A DNA stretch of 64,000 bases from Butyrivibrio sp. XPD2002 (GTDB taxonomy: Bacteria > Bacillota > Clostridia > Lachnospirales > Lachnospiraceae): NCBI RefSeq assembly GCF_000423945.1, contig NZ_AUIY01000026.1, forward strand, positions 1 to 64,000, in the 5' to 3' direction. A program made the translations under genes and the position numbers. The notes under the pieces were generated by a model. It saw only the letters and a program-made list of their open reading frames with translations. It was not told the DNA's origin and searched no databases. Positions 1 to 7,379 of this stretch are shown in pieces. Positions within the stretch are counted from its first letter, which is position 1. Every line of letters starts with the position of its first letter.

Positions 1-180
1 GGTTCATTTGCAAATGTAAAAGAAGACATGAACTTCAGAAGATATTTGTATAAGGGGACGAAGAATGTTCTTGCACAAAGCGTGTTGCTTGCAATCGGAT
101 TCGATATCAATAAACTGCATCACAAGATCATGGCCGGCCGAACAGGAACTCATCTTTTTGAGCTAAAGAAAACGGCATAA
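1..180 (+). CDS. IS1182-like transposase, C-terminal fragment (cut by window edge)
   Basis: The first reading frame is open from base 1 to the TAA at 178-180 and encodes 59 residues. It contains FRRYLYKGTKNV, then a hydrophobic stretch, INKLHHKI and a GRTGTH end. This order (FRRxLxRGxxNVxxExxLxxxxxNxxKL) is how DDE transposases of the IS1182/IS4-like type finish. The rest lies before the window. A complete or partial element cannot be told apart from here. Family assignment rests on the C-terminal signature only. Confidence 0.7.
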   Translation, partial: GSFANVKEDMNFRRYLYKGTKNVLAQSVLLAIGFDINKLHHKIMAGRTGTHLFELKKTA

Positions 181-307
181 TTTTTGATCCTTAAAAATCA
201 AACTCCTGTATCTGATCCGAAGATATCTTCGGACTATTAAGTTACTCTAAAAATATGAGATATGAGCAGAAAGCAGATATAAGTACCGATTTTTAGGCCT
301 GAAAAAA

Positions 308-348
308 GGCCATCGCCTAGATGATTTAATCATCTAATGCGACAGCCC
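308..348 (-). terminator. Hairpin downstream of the S51/EAL gene, overlapping the probable IS end
   Basis: Arms TAGATGAT (318-325) and ATCATCTA (329-336) enclose a 3-base loop. Outer pairs TCGC/GCGA and GGC/GCC extend the stem with small internal loops. Read on the minus strand, the stem is followed directly by CCTTTTTTC (309-301), so it fits an intrinsic terminator for the gene ending at 379. The outer arm is also the presumed IS terminal repeat. Confidence 0.55.
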
Positions 349-378
349 CTTTCTCATGTCCTTACTCATTATTAAAGC

Positions 379-2736
379 TTACAGGGAATCCAGCAGATTC
401 TCAAAGGATACCTCCGGCAGTGGTTTGTAGAAATAATATCCCTGTATATAATCGCAGTCTGCATCCTGCAGGAACTTCAGCTGCTTTTCAGTCTCCACAC
501 CTTCAGCCGTAACCTTCGCTCCTATTGCGTGGGCGAGCTTGATCGTGGAGATAATTATTGATTCTGACTTCTTGTTGATTCCTATTTTCCTGACAAAACC
601 GATATCAAGCTTGATGATGTCAAAGTCAAAGGTTTCCAGCATGGACAGTGAACTCATACCGCTACCATAGTCATCAAGAAGGATATTTATTCCATGCTTC
701 TTCATCTTGTCAAGATATTCCAAAGCCTTGCTCTCAAGGTCGGCATAAGCAGACTCTGTTACCTCGAACCTTACCATGGCAGGCTCAATACGCTTTATGT
801 ACTCGAAGAGACTCTCGATAAATGCCGTGTCATAGAAATCAACCCTGGAGAGATTTATTGCGCATGGAACAGCTCTCTTCCCAAGTGTAAAGCACTTCTC
901 TATAAAATCGATTCCCCTCTCGACCATAAATTTATCAAGCAGTGATGTCTTGCCCTCAGACTCGATGATCGGAATGAAATCAGCAGGCGATACCATACCA
1001 AGATCTCTGTGACGCCATCTTATAAGCATCTCGGCACTTACTATCTTTCCTGTCTTAGCATTTACTATCGGCTGATAATAGGGTTCAAATTCATTGTCTG
1101 CCAAAGCTCTCTCAAAGTCAGACAGAAGGAAACGCTGCTTCACATAGTTTTCCTTCATAGAATCATCATAGTATGCAAAAAGCATATTTCTTTTGCTGAT
1201 TCTAAGACTCTTTTCCGCAAGCTTTGCTCCGGCAATAATCTGCATGATATCAATAGTCGGATTATTTATCTGGTATATGCCACAGTGAATTTCAAAGGTA
1301 TACTCCATAGATTCCCCTTTGAAAACCTGTCGGCACATAATTTTTAAATTCTTTTCATTAAGGTTCTCATCCGCTGTTATTACGGCAAAATGGTCGCTCT
1401 CAAGTCTTCCCATGAGCATAGGCTTAAGGTGCTTCCTAAGGGCATCCCTTGTCTGGATAATAACCATATCACCCTTTTGGTTGCCAAACAGCTCATTTAC
1501 CGCTTTAAATCCCTTTACATTGGCGTATACAAGGGAGTAATGATCGTCAGCTGTAAGCTCATCCAGGAACACATTAGCCCTATCCAAAAAGCCTGTTCTT
1601 GCATACTCATCAGTCATCCAGTCATGGTCCAGTATAGTAGTAATATCTATATAGATGACCATATACCAGTCAGGATATCCGGGAACTTCCTTAACTCTTA
1701 TGTTTTTAGCCCTTCGACCAAGAGGAGTATCAACATGGATAGTTCTAACGTAATCTCCCCTCTTATTCATTTCTCTTTTTATGACAGGAAGCCTTATCTG
1801 ATCAAGATAAGATGCCCGTTCTTCCGGAACAACTGTCAGGGCAAGCTTTTCACATATTTCGTTATATTCCAGATGTGTCTGCACGAAAAGATTTCTCAGG
1901 TCATCATTAAGATAATAGACCTCGCACCGCTTGTCATTCTTTTCAACGCAGAATACCATGTCATAGCCCTCTGAAAACAGAGTTTTAATGACAGGCTGCT
2001 CCACATACCCCATAAAAGGCACTATTGCGCCTTGTTTTAATGGTGTAACAAGTCCATCCTCTATTATTTCACCCTTGCCTTTGAAAATGGTTCTTCCATC
2101 TTTTGCCTTAAAATAGCTCTCATCGGAAATAAAATAGAATTTACATCCAAAGCTGTCGGGAATAATTATGTCATCAACAAGACTAAGACCATCAACCTTC
2201 AAAGTCTGTATATAATCCTTATGGGGAATAATCTGAATATTAGTAAGATCGAGACCATCAGTAAATCTGATAAAGTTCGGATCCATTGCTTCGCCTTCAC
2301 GCTCAGGCATATGATAAACATAATAGGCAGCGTTGGCAGCACCGGAACTGAGTCCTATAACAATTCCACCAAAATCGAAAATAGCACTCTTTAAGCCAAC
2401 ACGCTTCATAAAATTAAGCTGAGTAGGCGCATGTCCACCTGCAAGATATATAACATCTGCCCAATCTACACAAGCCTTTGCAGATGACTTCTCATCCAGA
2501 ACCTTTGTGTCCTTAATCGGAAGCTTTGAAAATTCAAAGGCATCCAGAACCCGCTTCATCTGATGCTCATTTTCTTCAGTCGCTTTGGGATTACATGGAA
2601 CATAAAGAAAGTTAGCAGGTCCCGGCCATTCTTTTCTAAGATCCTCAAAAAAGCCGTAGCTATCTAAGGGCTCTAATTTTTCATACGAGCCCAGTTCCTG
2701 ATGTGGAATGAAACTGCTGGTAAGGTATAGTACCAT
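379..2736 (-). CDS. Peptidase S51-like / PAS-like / degenerate GGDEF / EAL fusion protein
   Basis: A 785-residue protein with four parts. Residues 1 to about 235 resemble peptidase S51 (dipeptidase E/cyanophycinase): YLAGGHAPTQ, nucleophile motif GLSSG near residue 130 and a candidate catalytic His in IIPHKDY near 172. Residues about 250-365 look like a PAS-type sensor. Residues about 375-525 form a GGDEF fold whose signature reads LESDHF, so cyclase activity is unlikely. Residues about 535-785 are an EAL domain with E in AEMLIR, N in INLSR, E in FEVTES, LDDYGSG, IKLD, AEGVE and QGYY, so it should cleave cyclic di-GMP. No signal peptide or membrane segment is seen. The ATG at 2736 is preferred over the upstream TTG at 2742 because GAGGG sits about 9 bases before it. 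The gene stands alone between two terminators. What the S51-like domain cleaves or senses is unknown. Confidence 0.8.
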   Translation of the reverse strand: MVLYLTSSFIPHQELGSYEKLEPLDSYGFFEDLRKEWPGPANFLYVPCNPKATEENEHQMKRVLDAFEFSKLPIKDTKVLDEKSSAKACVDWADVIYLAGGHAPTQLNFMKRVGLKSAIFDFGGIVIGLSSGAANAAYYVYHMPEREGEAMDPNFIRFTDGLDLTNIQIIPHKDYIQTLKVDGLSLVDDIIIPDSFGCKFYFISDESYFKAKDGRTIFKGKGEIIEDGLVTPLKQGAIVPFMGYVEQPVIKTLFSEGYDMVFCVEKNDKRCEVYYLNDDLRNLFVQTHLEYNEICEKLALTVVPEERASYLDQIRLPVIKREMNKRGDYVRTIHVDTPLGRRAKNIRVKEVPGYPDWYMVIYIDITTILDHDWMTDEYARTGFLDRANVFLDELTADDHYSLVYANVKGFKAVNELFGNQKGDMVIIQTRDALRKHLKPMLMGRLESDHFAVITADENLNEKNLKIMCRQVFKGESMEYTFEIHCGIYQINNPTIDIMQIIAGAKLAEKSLRISKRNMLFAYYDDSMKENYVKQRFLLSDFERALADNEFEPYYQPIVNAKTGKIVSAEMLIRWRHRDLGMVSPADFIPIIESEGKTSLLDKFMVERGIDFIEKCFTLGKRAVPCAINLSRVDFYDTAFIESLFEYIKRIEPAMVRFEVTESAYADLESKALEYLDKMKKHGINILLDDYGSGMSSLSMLETFDFDIIKLDIGFVRKIGINKKSESIIISTIKLAHAIGAKVTAEGVETEKQLKFLQDADCDYIQGYYFYKPLPEVSFENLLDSL

Positions 2737-2803
2737 AGTCAACCGCCCTCAAGAAACAAATTTCACAGCCTGCAACTTTCTTTCACATGAATGTCCTCTT
2801 TAT

Positions 2804-2832
2804 ATTATAAAACCATAAAATGTAAATAACTA
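2804..2832 (-). promoter_or_regulatory. Probable promoter of the S51/EAL gene
   Basis: On the minus strand a perfect TATAAT (2804-2809) lies 17 bases downstream of a weak -35, TAGTTA (2827-2832). It is about 70 bases upstream of the chosen start codon at 2736. Confidence 0.5.
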
Positions 2833-2834
2833 TT

Positions 2835-2861
2835 AAAAAAGACACTCCAAATTATTAGAGT
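2835..2861 (-). terminator. Weak intrinsic terminator after speE-like gene
   Basis: On the minus strand, ACTCTAA pairs with TTGGAGT (one T-G pair) around a 4-base loop at 2844-2861. The sequence GTC and a run of six T follow. It lies 33 bases past the stop of the gene ending at 2894 and just upstream of the next promoter, so it probably ends the polyamine island transcript. Confidence 0.5.
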
Positions 2862-2893
2862 TTTATAAACTAAAAGCTGTGAAACATATCCTA

Positions 2894-4399
2894 TTAGTTC
2901 CACAGCTCCTCAGCTTTATTATAGTATTCCATTAAAACAGGTTTAGTAAGATGATTTATTTCCACGTCCTGATCAATTTCGTCTTTTCCAAACTTGAAAA
3001 ATGCAGATACATTATCAGCAGTAAGGTATCTCGTATCCACATCAAAGGATATCTCCTCCGAAAGCACACCTCTGCTGGCCATATTAAATCCCCAGTCTCC
3101 AAAGGCCGGAACCTGCATATGATAAGCCTTTACATTAAAACCCTCGCTCTCAATGGTCTTGTTTATGCACCAGAATGCCTTAGTCGCATAATAGGGGCTT
3201 GTGGACTGAACCACAAGAACTCCCGTATCGTTAAGGCATCCGCCACACATCCTGTAAAACACATTTGAATAGAGCTTATTTAACACCTCAGTATTGGGAT
3301 CCGGAAGGTCCACGATTATGACATCATATTTATCCTGGCAGGTCTCAAGATACTTATAGGCATCCATATTGAAAATATTCAGCTTTTCAGATAAAAGACT
3401 ACCGCTGTTGATAGAGGTGATATTCTCGTTGGTACTGCAAATCCTTATCATCTCGGAATCAAGATCGACAAGGTCTATCCTTTTGACCTCTGGATATTTT
3501 AAAACCTCTCTCACAGCAAGACCATCGCCGCCACCAAGTATCAGTATGTTTTCCCTGCTCTTAGTTTCATTCATCGGAATATGAACCAGTCCCTCGTGGT
3601 AACGGTATTCGTCCTCGGTTGAGAACTGGCAGTTCCCATCGATATAAAGTCTGACATCATCCTTGTGCTTGGTCATTACTATCTTCTGGTACTGGGTCTG
3701 CTCGATGAGAATCACCCTGTCTCTGTAAAGACCGCCCTCGATGGACTCTGAAATATTATCAGCCATCACCATTCCTACAAGCATTAGTCCCGCAAGCACA
3801 ACTGCCATGGTCCTGAATACCTTTATCCTGTCTACCCTCTCACCGAACTTCCACATGATGAGGAAGGCCGCAAGAATATTTAAAAAGCCGCAAAGAAAGG
3901 ATGTTGCGAAATATCCAAGCTTCGGTAAAAGAATAAGCGGAAATGCGATCGAGCCAATAAGTCCGCCGATGTAGTCAAAACTGAAAATCGAAGAAAGCGT
4001 AACCTTAAGGTTGTTTTCATCCTGCTCGATGATCCTTGTCATGATTGGAATCTCAGCGCCGGCAAAGGCTCCGATTATGATGATCTCCATATACATGACA
4101 AGTGCATAGTTTGATATGTAAATGTTTGCAAGGAAAAGCACAAGGGAACTGATTCCACCGATAACACCTATTCCAAGCTCAATGGATACAAATATATTAA
4201 ATAGATTCTTTGAAAAATATTTGGAAATGTACGAGCCTATTCCCAGTGAAGCCATGTAAAGGCCGATTGTCACCGAGTACTGAAGCGTACTGTTTCCCAA
4301 AAGGTAAGAACTAACTGCGCTGATAATAAGCTCGTAGCACATCGAACACCCTGATATTATCAGGGTCGTCAGCATCAGAAGTCTATACTTGCTACTCAT
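2894..4399 (-). CDS. Membrane-bound spermidine synthase-like protein
   Basis: A 501-residue protein. About seven hydrophobic segments fill residues 1-215. A spermidine synthase-type Rossmann domain follows (residues about 225-450) with ILILGGGDGLAVREV for S-adenosyl binding, VDLD, and VDLPDP where classical synthases have DSTDP. The family transfers an aminopropyl group from decarboxylated S-adenosylmethionine to a polyamine. Here the catalytic domain is tethered to the membrane, and the exact acceptor is not predictable. It is last in the order speD, DUF4178, DUF350, speE, 19 bases after DUF350. A GGAAGG ribosome site supports the ATG at 4399. SpeD in the same operon would supply the aminopropyl donor. 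Confidence 0.85.
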   Translation of the reverse strand: MSSKYRLLMLTTLIISGCSMCYELIISAVSSYLLGNSTLQYSVTIGLYMASLGIGSYISKYFSKNLFNIFVSIELGIGVIGGISSLVLFLANIYISNYALVMYMEIIIIGAFAGAEIPIMTRIIEQDENNLKVTLSSIFSFDYIGGLIGSIAFPLILLPKLGYFATSFLCGFLNILAAFLIMWKFGERVDRIKVFRTMAVVLAGLMLVGMVMADNISESIEGGLYRDRVILIEQTQYQKIVMTKHKDDVRLYIDGNCQFSTEDEYRYHEGLVHIPMNETKSRENILILGGGDGLAVREVLKYPEVKRIDLVDLDSEMIRICSTNENITSINSGSLLSEKLNIFNMDAYKYLETCQDKYDVIIVDLPDPNTEVLNKLYSNVFYRMCGGCLNDTGVLVVQSTSPYYATKAFWCINKTIESEGFNVKAYHMQVPAFGDWGFNMASRGVLSEEISFDVDTRYLTADNVSAFFKFGKDEIDQDVEINHLTKPVLMEYYNKAEELWN

Positions 4400-4418
4400 T
4401 AAAAACGCCTTCCTAAGA

Positions 4419-4835
4419 TTACTGAATTACACCGCTCACGATGAAAGCAACACCCATAAAGATACCAAAGATCATAATGCCGGCTGCTTCATTTTTTTCT
4501 TTAAGCTCTACTCCAAAGTTGAACTTTCTGTTTACAAGATCAACAACGAAGTAACCGATAAGTAATGCTGCCACGCCGATGCCTGCAAACATTCCTGTGC
4601 TTATGGCACCGCTCATAAGATCCTGCGACTCTGAAATATCAAAGGAAATGATCGCTGAACGAATAATGAATCCAAGGCCTGCATAAATGCCTGCTGATAC
4701 CCAGCCTACTGCCTTGTTGCCTTCATGGATTTCCCTAGGAAAATCAACAGGAATCAAAAGGTCTATGATGAAATGACCTATGATCATTACTGCAAGTCCT
4801 ATTGCGAGATATACAAATGTTTCAAGTGCTACCAT
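4419..4835 (-). CDS. DUF350 family membrane protein
   Basis: 138 residues with four hydrophobic helices (about 5-28, 45-66, 78-100, 115-137), the usual size and topology of DUF350 (YjfL-like) proteins. The ATG at 4835 is chosen over an open extension to 4910 because TGGAGG lies 5 bases upstream and because the longer version would run into the DUF4178 gene. DUF350 proteins recur beside polyamine enzymes and envelope-stress genes. Their biochemical role is not established. It lies between the DUF4178 and SpeE-like genes and is probably co-transcribed with both. Confidence 0.8.
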   Translation of the reverse strand: MVALETFVYLAIGLAVMIIGHFIIDLLIPVDFPREIHEGNKAVGWVSAGIYAGLGFIIRSAIISFDISESQDLMSGAISTGMFAGIGVAALLIGYFVVDLVNRKFNFGVELKEKNEAAGIMIFGIFMGVAFIVSGVIQ

Positions 4836-4866
4836 ATTTTTAATCCTCCAAGATTTATTTTCTTTC

Positions 4867-5949
4867 TTATTTACCGCCGCCCATGCCGCCGCCTGAAGAT
4901 CGTCTGGCATTGATGCTTCGCTGCCTTACCGAAGATGAATAGCTGTCAAAATAGCCATTACCTATATTGTGAATGGTGTCGCCACTATAGGTGCTGTAGG
5001 CAGAGGGCGTTCTCTTATAGCTTGTACTGTCCTTAGCATAGCTGGAGTTATAGTAATGACTCCTGTACCAGTGTGTGGTCGAATCAGAGCTCCTATAGGG
5101 CGAATTGTCAGATGTATAGTTGTACTTTCTGGGTGATATCTGAACGTAAACCCTGTTGGTATCATCATCGGGATGATACAGGAGGCAGTATTCCTTTTTG
5201 GTAACTATAGCAATGCTGTGATTAAGTATGTCATCCTGCTGCGTAACGGATTCGGTCTCTCCCTCTACACCATCTATGATGTCCTTTGCGATGGTGTCCG
5301 TCGTAACACCACTAACTTTATATTCGTAAACATCCGCCTTTTGATCCTGATTGCCGGTTATCGAGGTTACATAAGCATAATTGGTATTGGATTTTATATA
5401 CTTACTGATCTGCTTCACAGGTGCCGGAATATAATCAATAAGACTGGCAAAAATTCCAAAGACAATGAAAGCTACCATCATATAAAGACCAAATTTGTCA
5501 CCGCTTACTAAATTCACCTTTGGCTTTTCATAGCCAACAACCCTGATGTCACTCTTATCAAGGTATACTCCCTTGGAATACTCTGTTCCGTCATCCCATA
5601 TTTCCACAGAGAGTGTATTATCTTCGGATGCGTCCTCAAACTCAACGAAGTCAGCTTCATCTCCGCTCTCAACATCCACATCTCCTGATGCGTGAACTAC
5701 AACCTGATGGCCCTTATCCACCTCGTGCCACTCAGGGCCTACTCTTCCGCGAACTCCATTCTCCGGCCATGACAGTGTATACTCTTTATACACATCATCG
5801 ATTGAAAGCCATCGCTCTCCATGCTTTGTTTTTAGTCTGTATTCTGTCCACCTCTTATTGCCATCCTCAGTATTTTTGTATGTAACCTCTCCGATGACAT
5901 AGGCTTCCAGATTACTAATCTGTAGTTTGGATCCAACTCTTATGTTCAT
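4867..5949 (-). CDS. DUF4178 protein with membrane anchor and Ser/Tyr-rich tail
   Basis: 360 residues. Residues 1-140 match a DUF4178-type beta-rich domain (WTEYRLKTKHGERWLS; later GPEWHEV). One hydrophobic helix lies at about 150-178, then a region of about 90 residues, then a low-complexity tail (about 265-345) rich in Ser, Tyr and Thr, ending RRSSGGGMGGGK. The start ATG overlaps the speD stop as ATGA (5946-5949), so translation is coupled. No enzymatic motif is visible. Association with DUF350 and a SpeE-like protein is a recurring gene neighbourhood; function is inferred to be membrane-related only. Confidence 0.75.
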   Translation of the reverse strand: MNIRVGSKLQISNLEAYVIGEVTYKNTEDGNKRWTEYRLKTKHGERWLSIDDVYKEYTLSWPENGVRGRVGPEWHEVDKGHQVVVHASGDVDVESGDEADFVEFEDASEDNTLSVEIWDDGTEYSKGVYLDKSDIRVVGYEKPKVNLVSGDKFGLYMMVAFIVFGIFASLIDYIPAPVKQISKYIKSNTNYAYVTSITGNQDQKADVYEYKVSGVTTDTIAKDIIDGVEGETESVTQQDDILNHSIAIVTKKEYCLLYHPDDDTNRVYVQISPRKYNYTSDNSPYRSSDSTTHWYRSHYYNSSYAKDSTSYKRTPSAYSTYSGDTIHNIGNGYFDSYSSSVRQRSINARRSSGGGMGGGK

Positions 5950-6311
5950 TTCTCTATTCCCTCAGGCTCTATACCGCCTGCACTTATATCCCTTTCAATA
6001 ACCTTTACTTTAACCTGCTTTGCCTCAAACAATTCCTTAAGCTTCTCAGCAATTCCATCCACCACAGTATCTGAGCATGAAAAGATATCTATGGCAGCAT
6101 AGCCGTACTCCGGCCACGTATGCACTGAAAAATGTGAAGTAGTTATAACAGCAAAATAGGTAACTCCTATGGGCTCAAATTCGTGAACACATTCCTCCAC
6201 GATACCAGCCCCTACATATTCGATAGCCGTATGCGCGGCCTCCACGATCCGCTTGGGATCATCTATAATCTCTCCGCAGCCATAAAGATCTGCCACCAGC
6301 TGCTTAGCCAT
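5946..6311 (-). CDS. speD: S-adenosylmethionine decarboxylase proenzyme
   Basis: 121 residues, the normal size of the bacterial class 1B enzyme, which makes decarboxylated S-adenosylmethionine for aminopropyl transfer. The self-cleavage core is present: Ser59 (future pyruvoyl group), His64 in SVHTWPE and Cys79 in IFSCS. The residue before the cleavage serine is Thr, where most family members have Glu. The ribosome site AAAGGAG lies 7 bases before the ATG at 6311. It is first gene of the four-gene island, and its leader contains a decamer repeat array. Confidence 0.92.
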   Translation of the reverse strand: MAKQLVADLYGCGEIIDDPKRIVEAAHTAIEYVGAGIVEECVHEFEPIGVTYFAVITTSHFSVHTWPEYGYAAIDIFSCSDTVVDGIAEKLKELFEAKQVKVKVIERDISAGGIEPEGIEK

Positions 6312-6350
6312 TTAAAACTCCTTTCCTATCATTCGATATAGGATCTACTA

Positions 6351-6450
6351 TTTTTTATCTTTTGTTATTATCTGTTATTATTTTTTATCTTCTGTTATCT
6401 TTTGTTATTATCTGTTATTGTTTTTTATCTTCTGTTATCTTTTGTTATTT
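6351..6450. repeat. Array of ten degenerate 10-bp repeats upstream of speD
   Basis: Ten consecutive decamers, in strict 10-base register, vary around TCTGTTATCT: TTTTTTATCT, TTTGTTATTA, TCTGTTATTA and so on. A 40-base higher-order unit (four decamers) is visible at 6381-6420 and partly repeats on both sides. The array ends about 40 bases upstream of the speD start, so it lies in the promoter or leader region of the polyamine island. No stem or coding potential is evident. Confidence 0.85.
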
Positions 6451-6508
6451 TTCTTAGATTAAAAAACATAGTTCTTTAATACTAACAAATAATCCCCAAA
6501 AACACTAT

Positions 6509-6826
6509 TTAAAACTTCCCCGTAAGATGATGCAGAGTTCCGTAGTTTTTCTTAGCGCCAGTTCTTGGAGCACCACATTTTTGACACACAGCTACATCAG
6601 ATCTATTATAGTGATCGCAATATTCACAAAGCCAATCCGGCTCATTCGTTGTCTTTGCAGCTTCCTCTTTAGTAAGCTCTGCAGACTCAATATCATCGGG
6701 TAAATAGAATAAGGTATCTATTCCTCTTGGCTTACCACAATTAGGGCAGGTGTCAAAACGCGCACGAATACCCTTAGTGCCACAGAATACACAGTCCCAT
6801 AGCCCTTCAATTCTTTTTTGTTCCAT
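6509..6826 (-). CDS. Small protein with two zinc ribbons
   Basis: 105 residues with two Cys4 zinc-binding modules: CVFCG...CPNCG (residues about 12-35) and WLCEYC...CQKCG (about 65-87). An acidic linker separates them. Each has the WxCxxC-x(n)-CxxC layout of RanBP2-type or rubredoxin-like ribbons, which bind RNA or protein partners. The ATG at 6826 is favoured over the in-frame ATG at 6838 because only the former has a plausible ribosome site (GGATGGGA, 6 bases away). It follows the Ig-like fragment by about 24 bases. Function unknown. Confidence 0.65.
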   Translation of the reverse strand: MEQKRIEGLWDCVFCGTKGIRARFDTCPNCGKPRGIDTLFYLPDDIESAELTKEEAAKTTNEPDWLCEYCDHYNRSDVAVCQKCGAPRTGAKKNYGTLHHLTGKF

Positions 6827-6850
6827 ATAAAATCCCATCCATTAGTTTTT

Positions 6851-7108
6851 TTATTCAGTAACCGTAACGGTTAATTTCTTCGCAATTCCATTTTTAGCAT
6901 AAACATAGACATCGCAGGTTCCGGCAGCAATTCCGGTTATGTTACCCTTCTTATCGACTGCAGCCACAGCGGAGTTTGTTGATCTATATCTAAGCTTGGG
7001 AGCATGGTTATTTGAGAGCTGCTTTTTGCCCTTATCCTCAAGTTTAACAGAAGCCTTTACCTTATAGCTCTGGCCCTTTGCAATAGATATACTCTTTGCT
7101 CCAAGCAA
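6851..7108 (-). pseudogene. Ig-like (Big_2) domain fragment
   Basis: An open frame of 85 residues reading like a single bacterial Ig-like group 2 domain: LRYRSTNSAVAAVDKKGNITGIAAGTCDVYVYA, ending LTVTVTE. Such domains normally belong to secreted surface proteins. Here there is no signal peptide or ATG: the frame opens directly after an in-frame TAA at 7109-7111, and the only early start is TTG with no ribosome site. It is more likely a remnant of a longer gene, perhaps continuous once with the frame at 7133-7363, than an independent gene. Confidence 0.55.
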
Positions 7109-7132
7109 TTATATTTATGATTGTTATAGATT

Positions 7133-7363
7133 TTAGCAAGCTCTCATCTTATTGCTTGTTCCGCAGAACGGACATACCACCACTTCGTCCTCTTTTACCT
7201 TTCCGAATAATTCTTTTTTGATGTGGATTAACGCCTGATTGGTAAGAACAAGCTCATCGCTCCTGACAGGAAGAATTGATGATCCTGTTCCAACCTTGTC
7301 ATTTCTTAAAATTACTGCCTCCTCAGGTAATAACCTGAATTCACTCTCAACTTCTTTAGCCAT
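7133..7363 (-). CDS. Short PH-like/zinc-binding protein, possibly truncated
   Basis: 76 residues. The first 55 look like the start of a bacterial PH-like domain (LLPEEAVILRNDKVG, LVLTNQALIHIKKELFGKVK). The frame then passes to CPFCGTSNK, half of a zinc ribbon, and stops 5 residues later. The PH fold is too short to be complete, so an internal deletion is suspected. Translation start is well supported by AGGAGGGGGAC directly before the ATG at 7363. It starts 16 bases after cobD ends and may ride on the cobalamin transcript. Function unknown. Confidence 0.5.
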   Translation of the reverse strand: MAKEVESEFRLLPEEAVILRNDKVGTGSSILPVRSDELVLTNQALIHIKKELFGKVKEDEVVVCPFCGTSNKMRAC

Positions 7364-7379
7364 GTCCCCCTCCTAAATT

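Larger units (their letters stand above)
1..350 (+). mobile_element. Right part of an insertion sequence
   Basis: The transposase end (1-180) is followed by about 165 non-coding bases that run into GCGACAGCCCC at 339-349. Reversed, this reads GGGGCTGTCGC, which resembles terminal repeats of many IS1182-type elements. The IS boundary is therefore placed near 349. The left end is outside the window, so neither the matching inverted repeat nor a target duplication can be checked. A perfect palindrome centred near 223 (CCGAAGAT/ATCTTCGG) lies in the same tail. Confidence 0.45.

Noticed and set aside
1390..1974. Plus-strand open frame of 194 residues
   Set aside because: Antisense to the GGDEF/PAS region of the S51/EAL gene, without ribosome site or recognisable domain.
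6351..6450. Decamer array considered as CRISPR
   Set aside because: Units are 10 bases, degenerate and without spacers; no cas genes are present.
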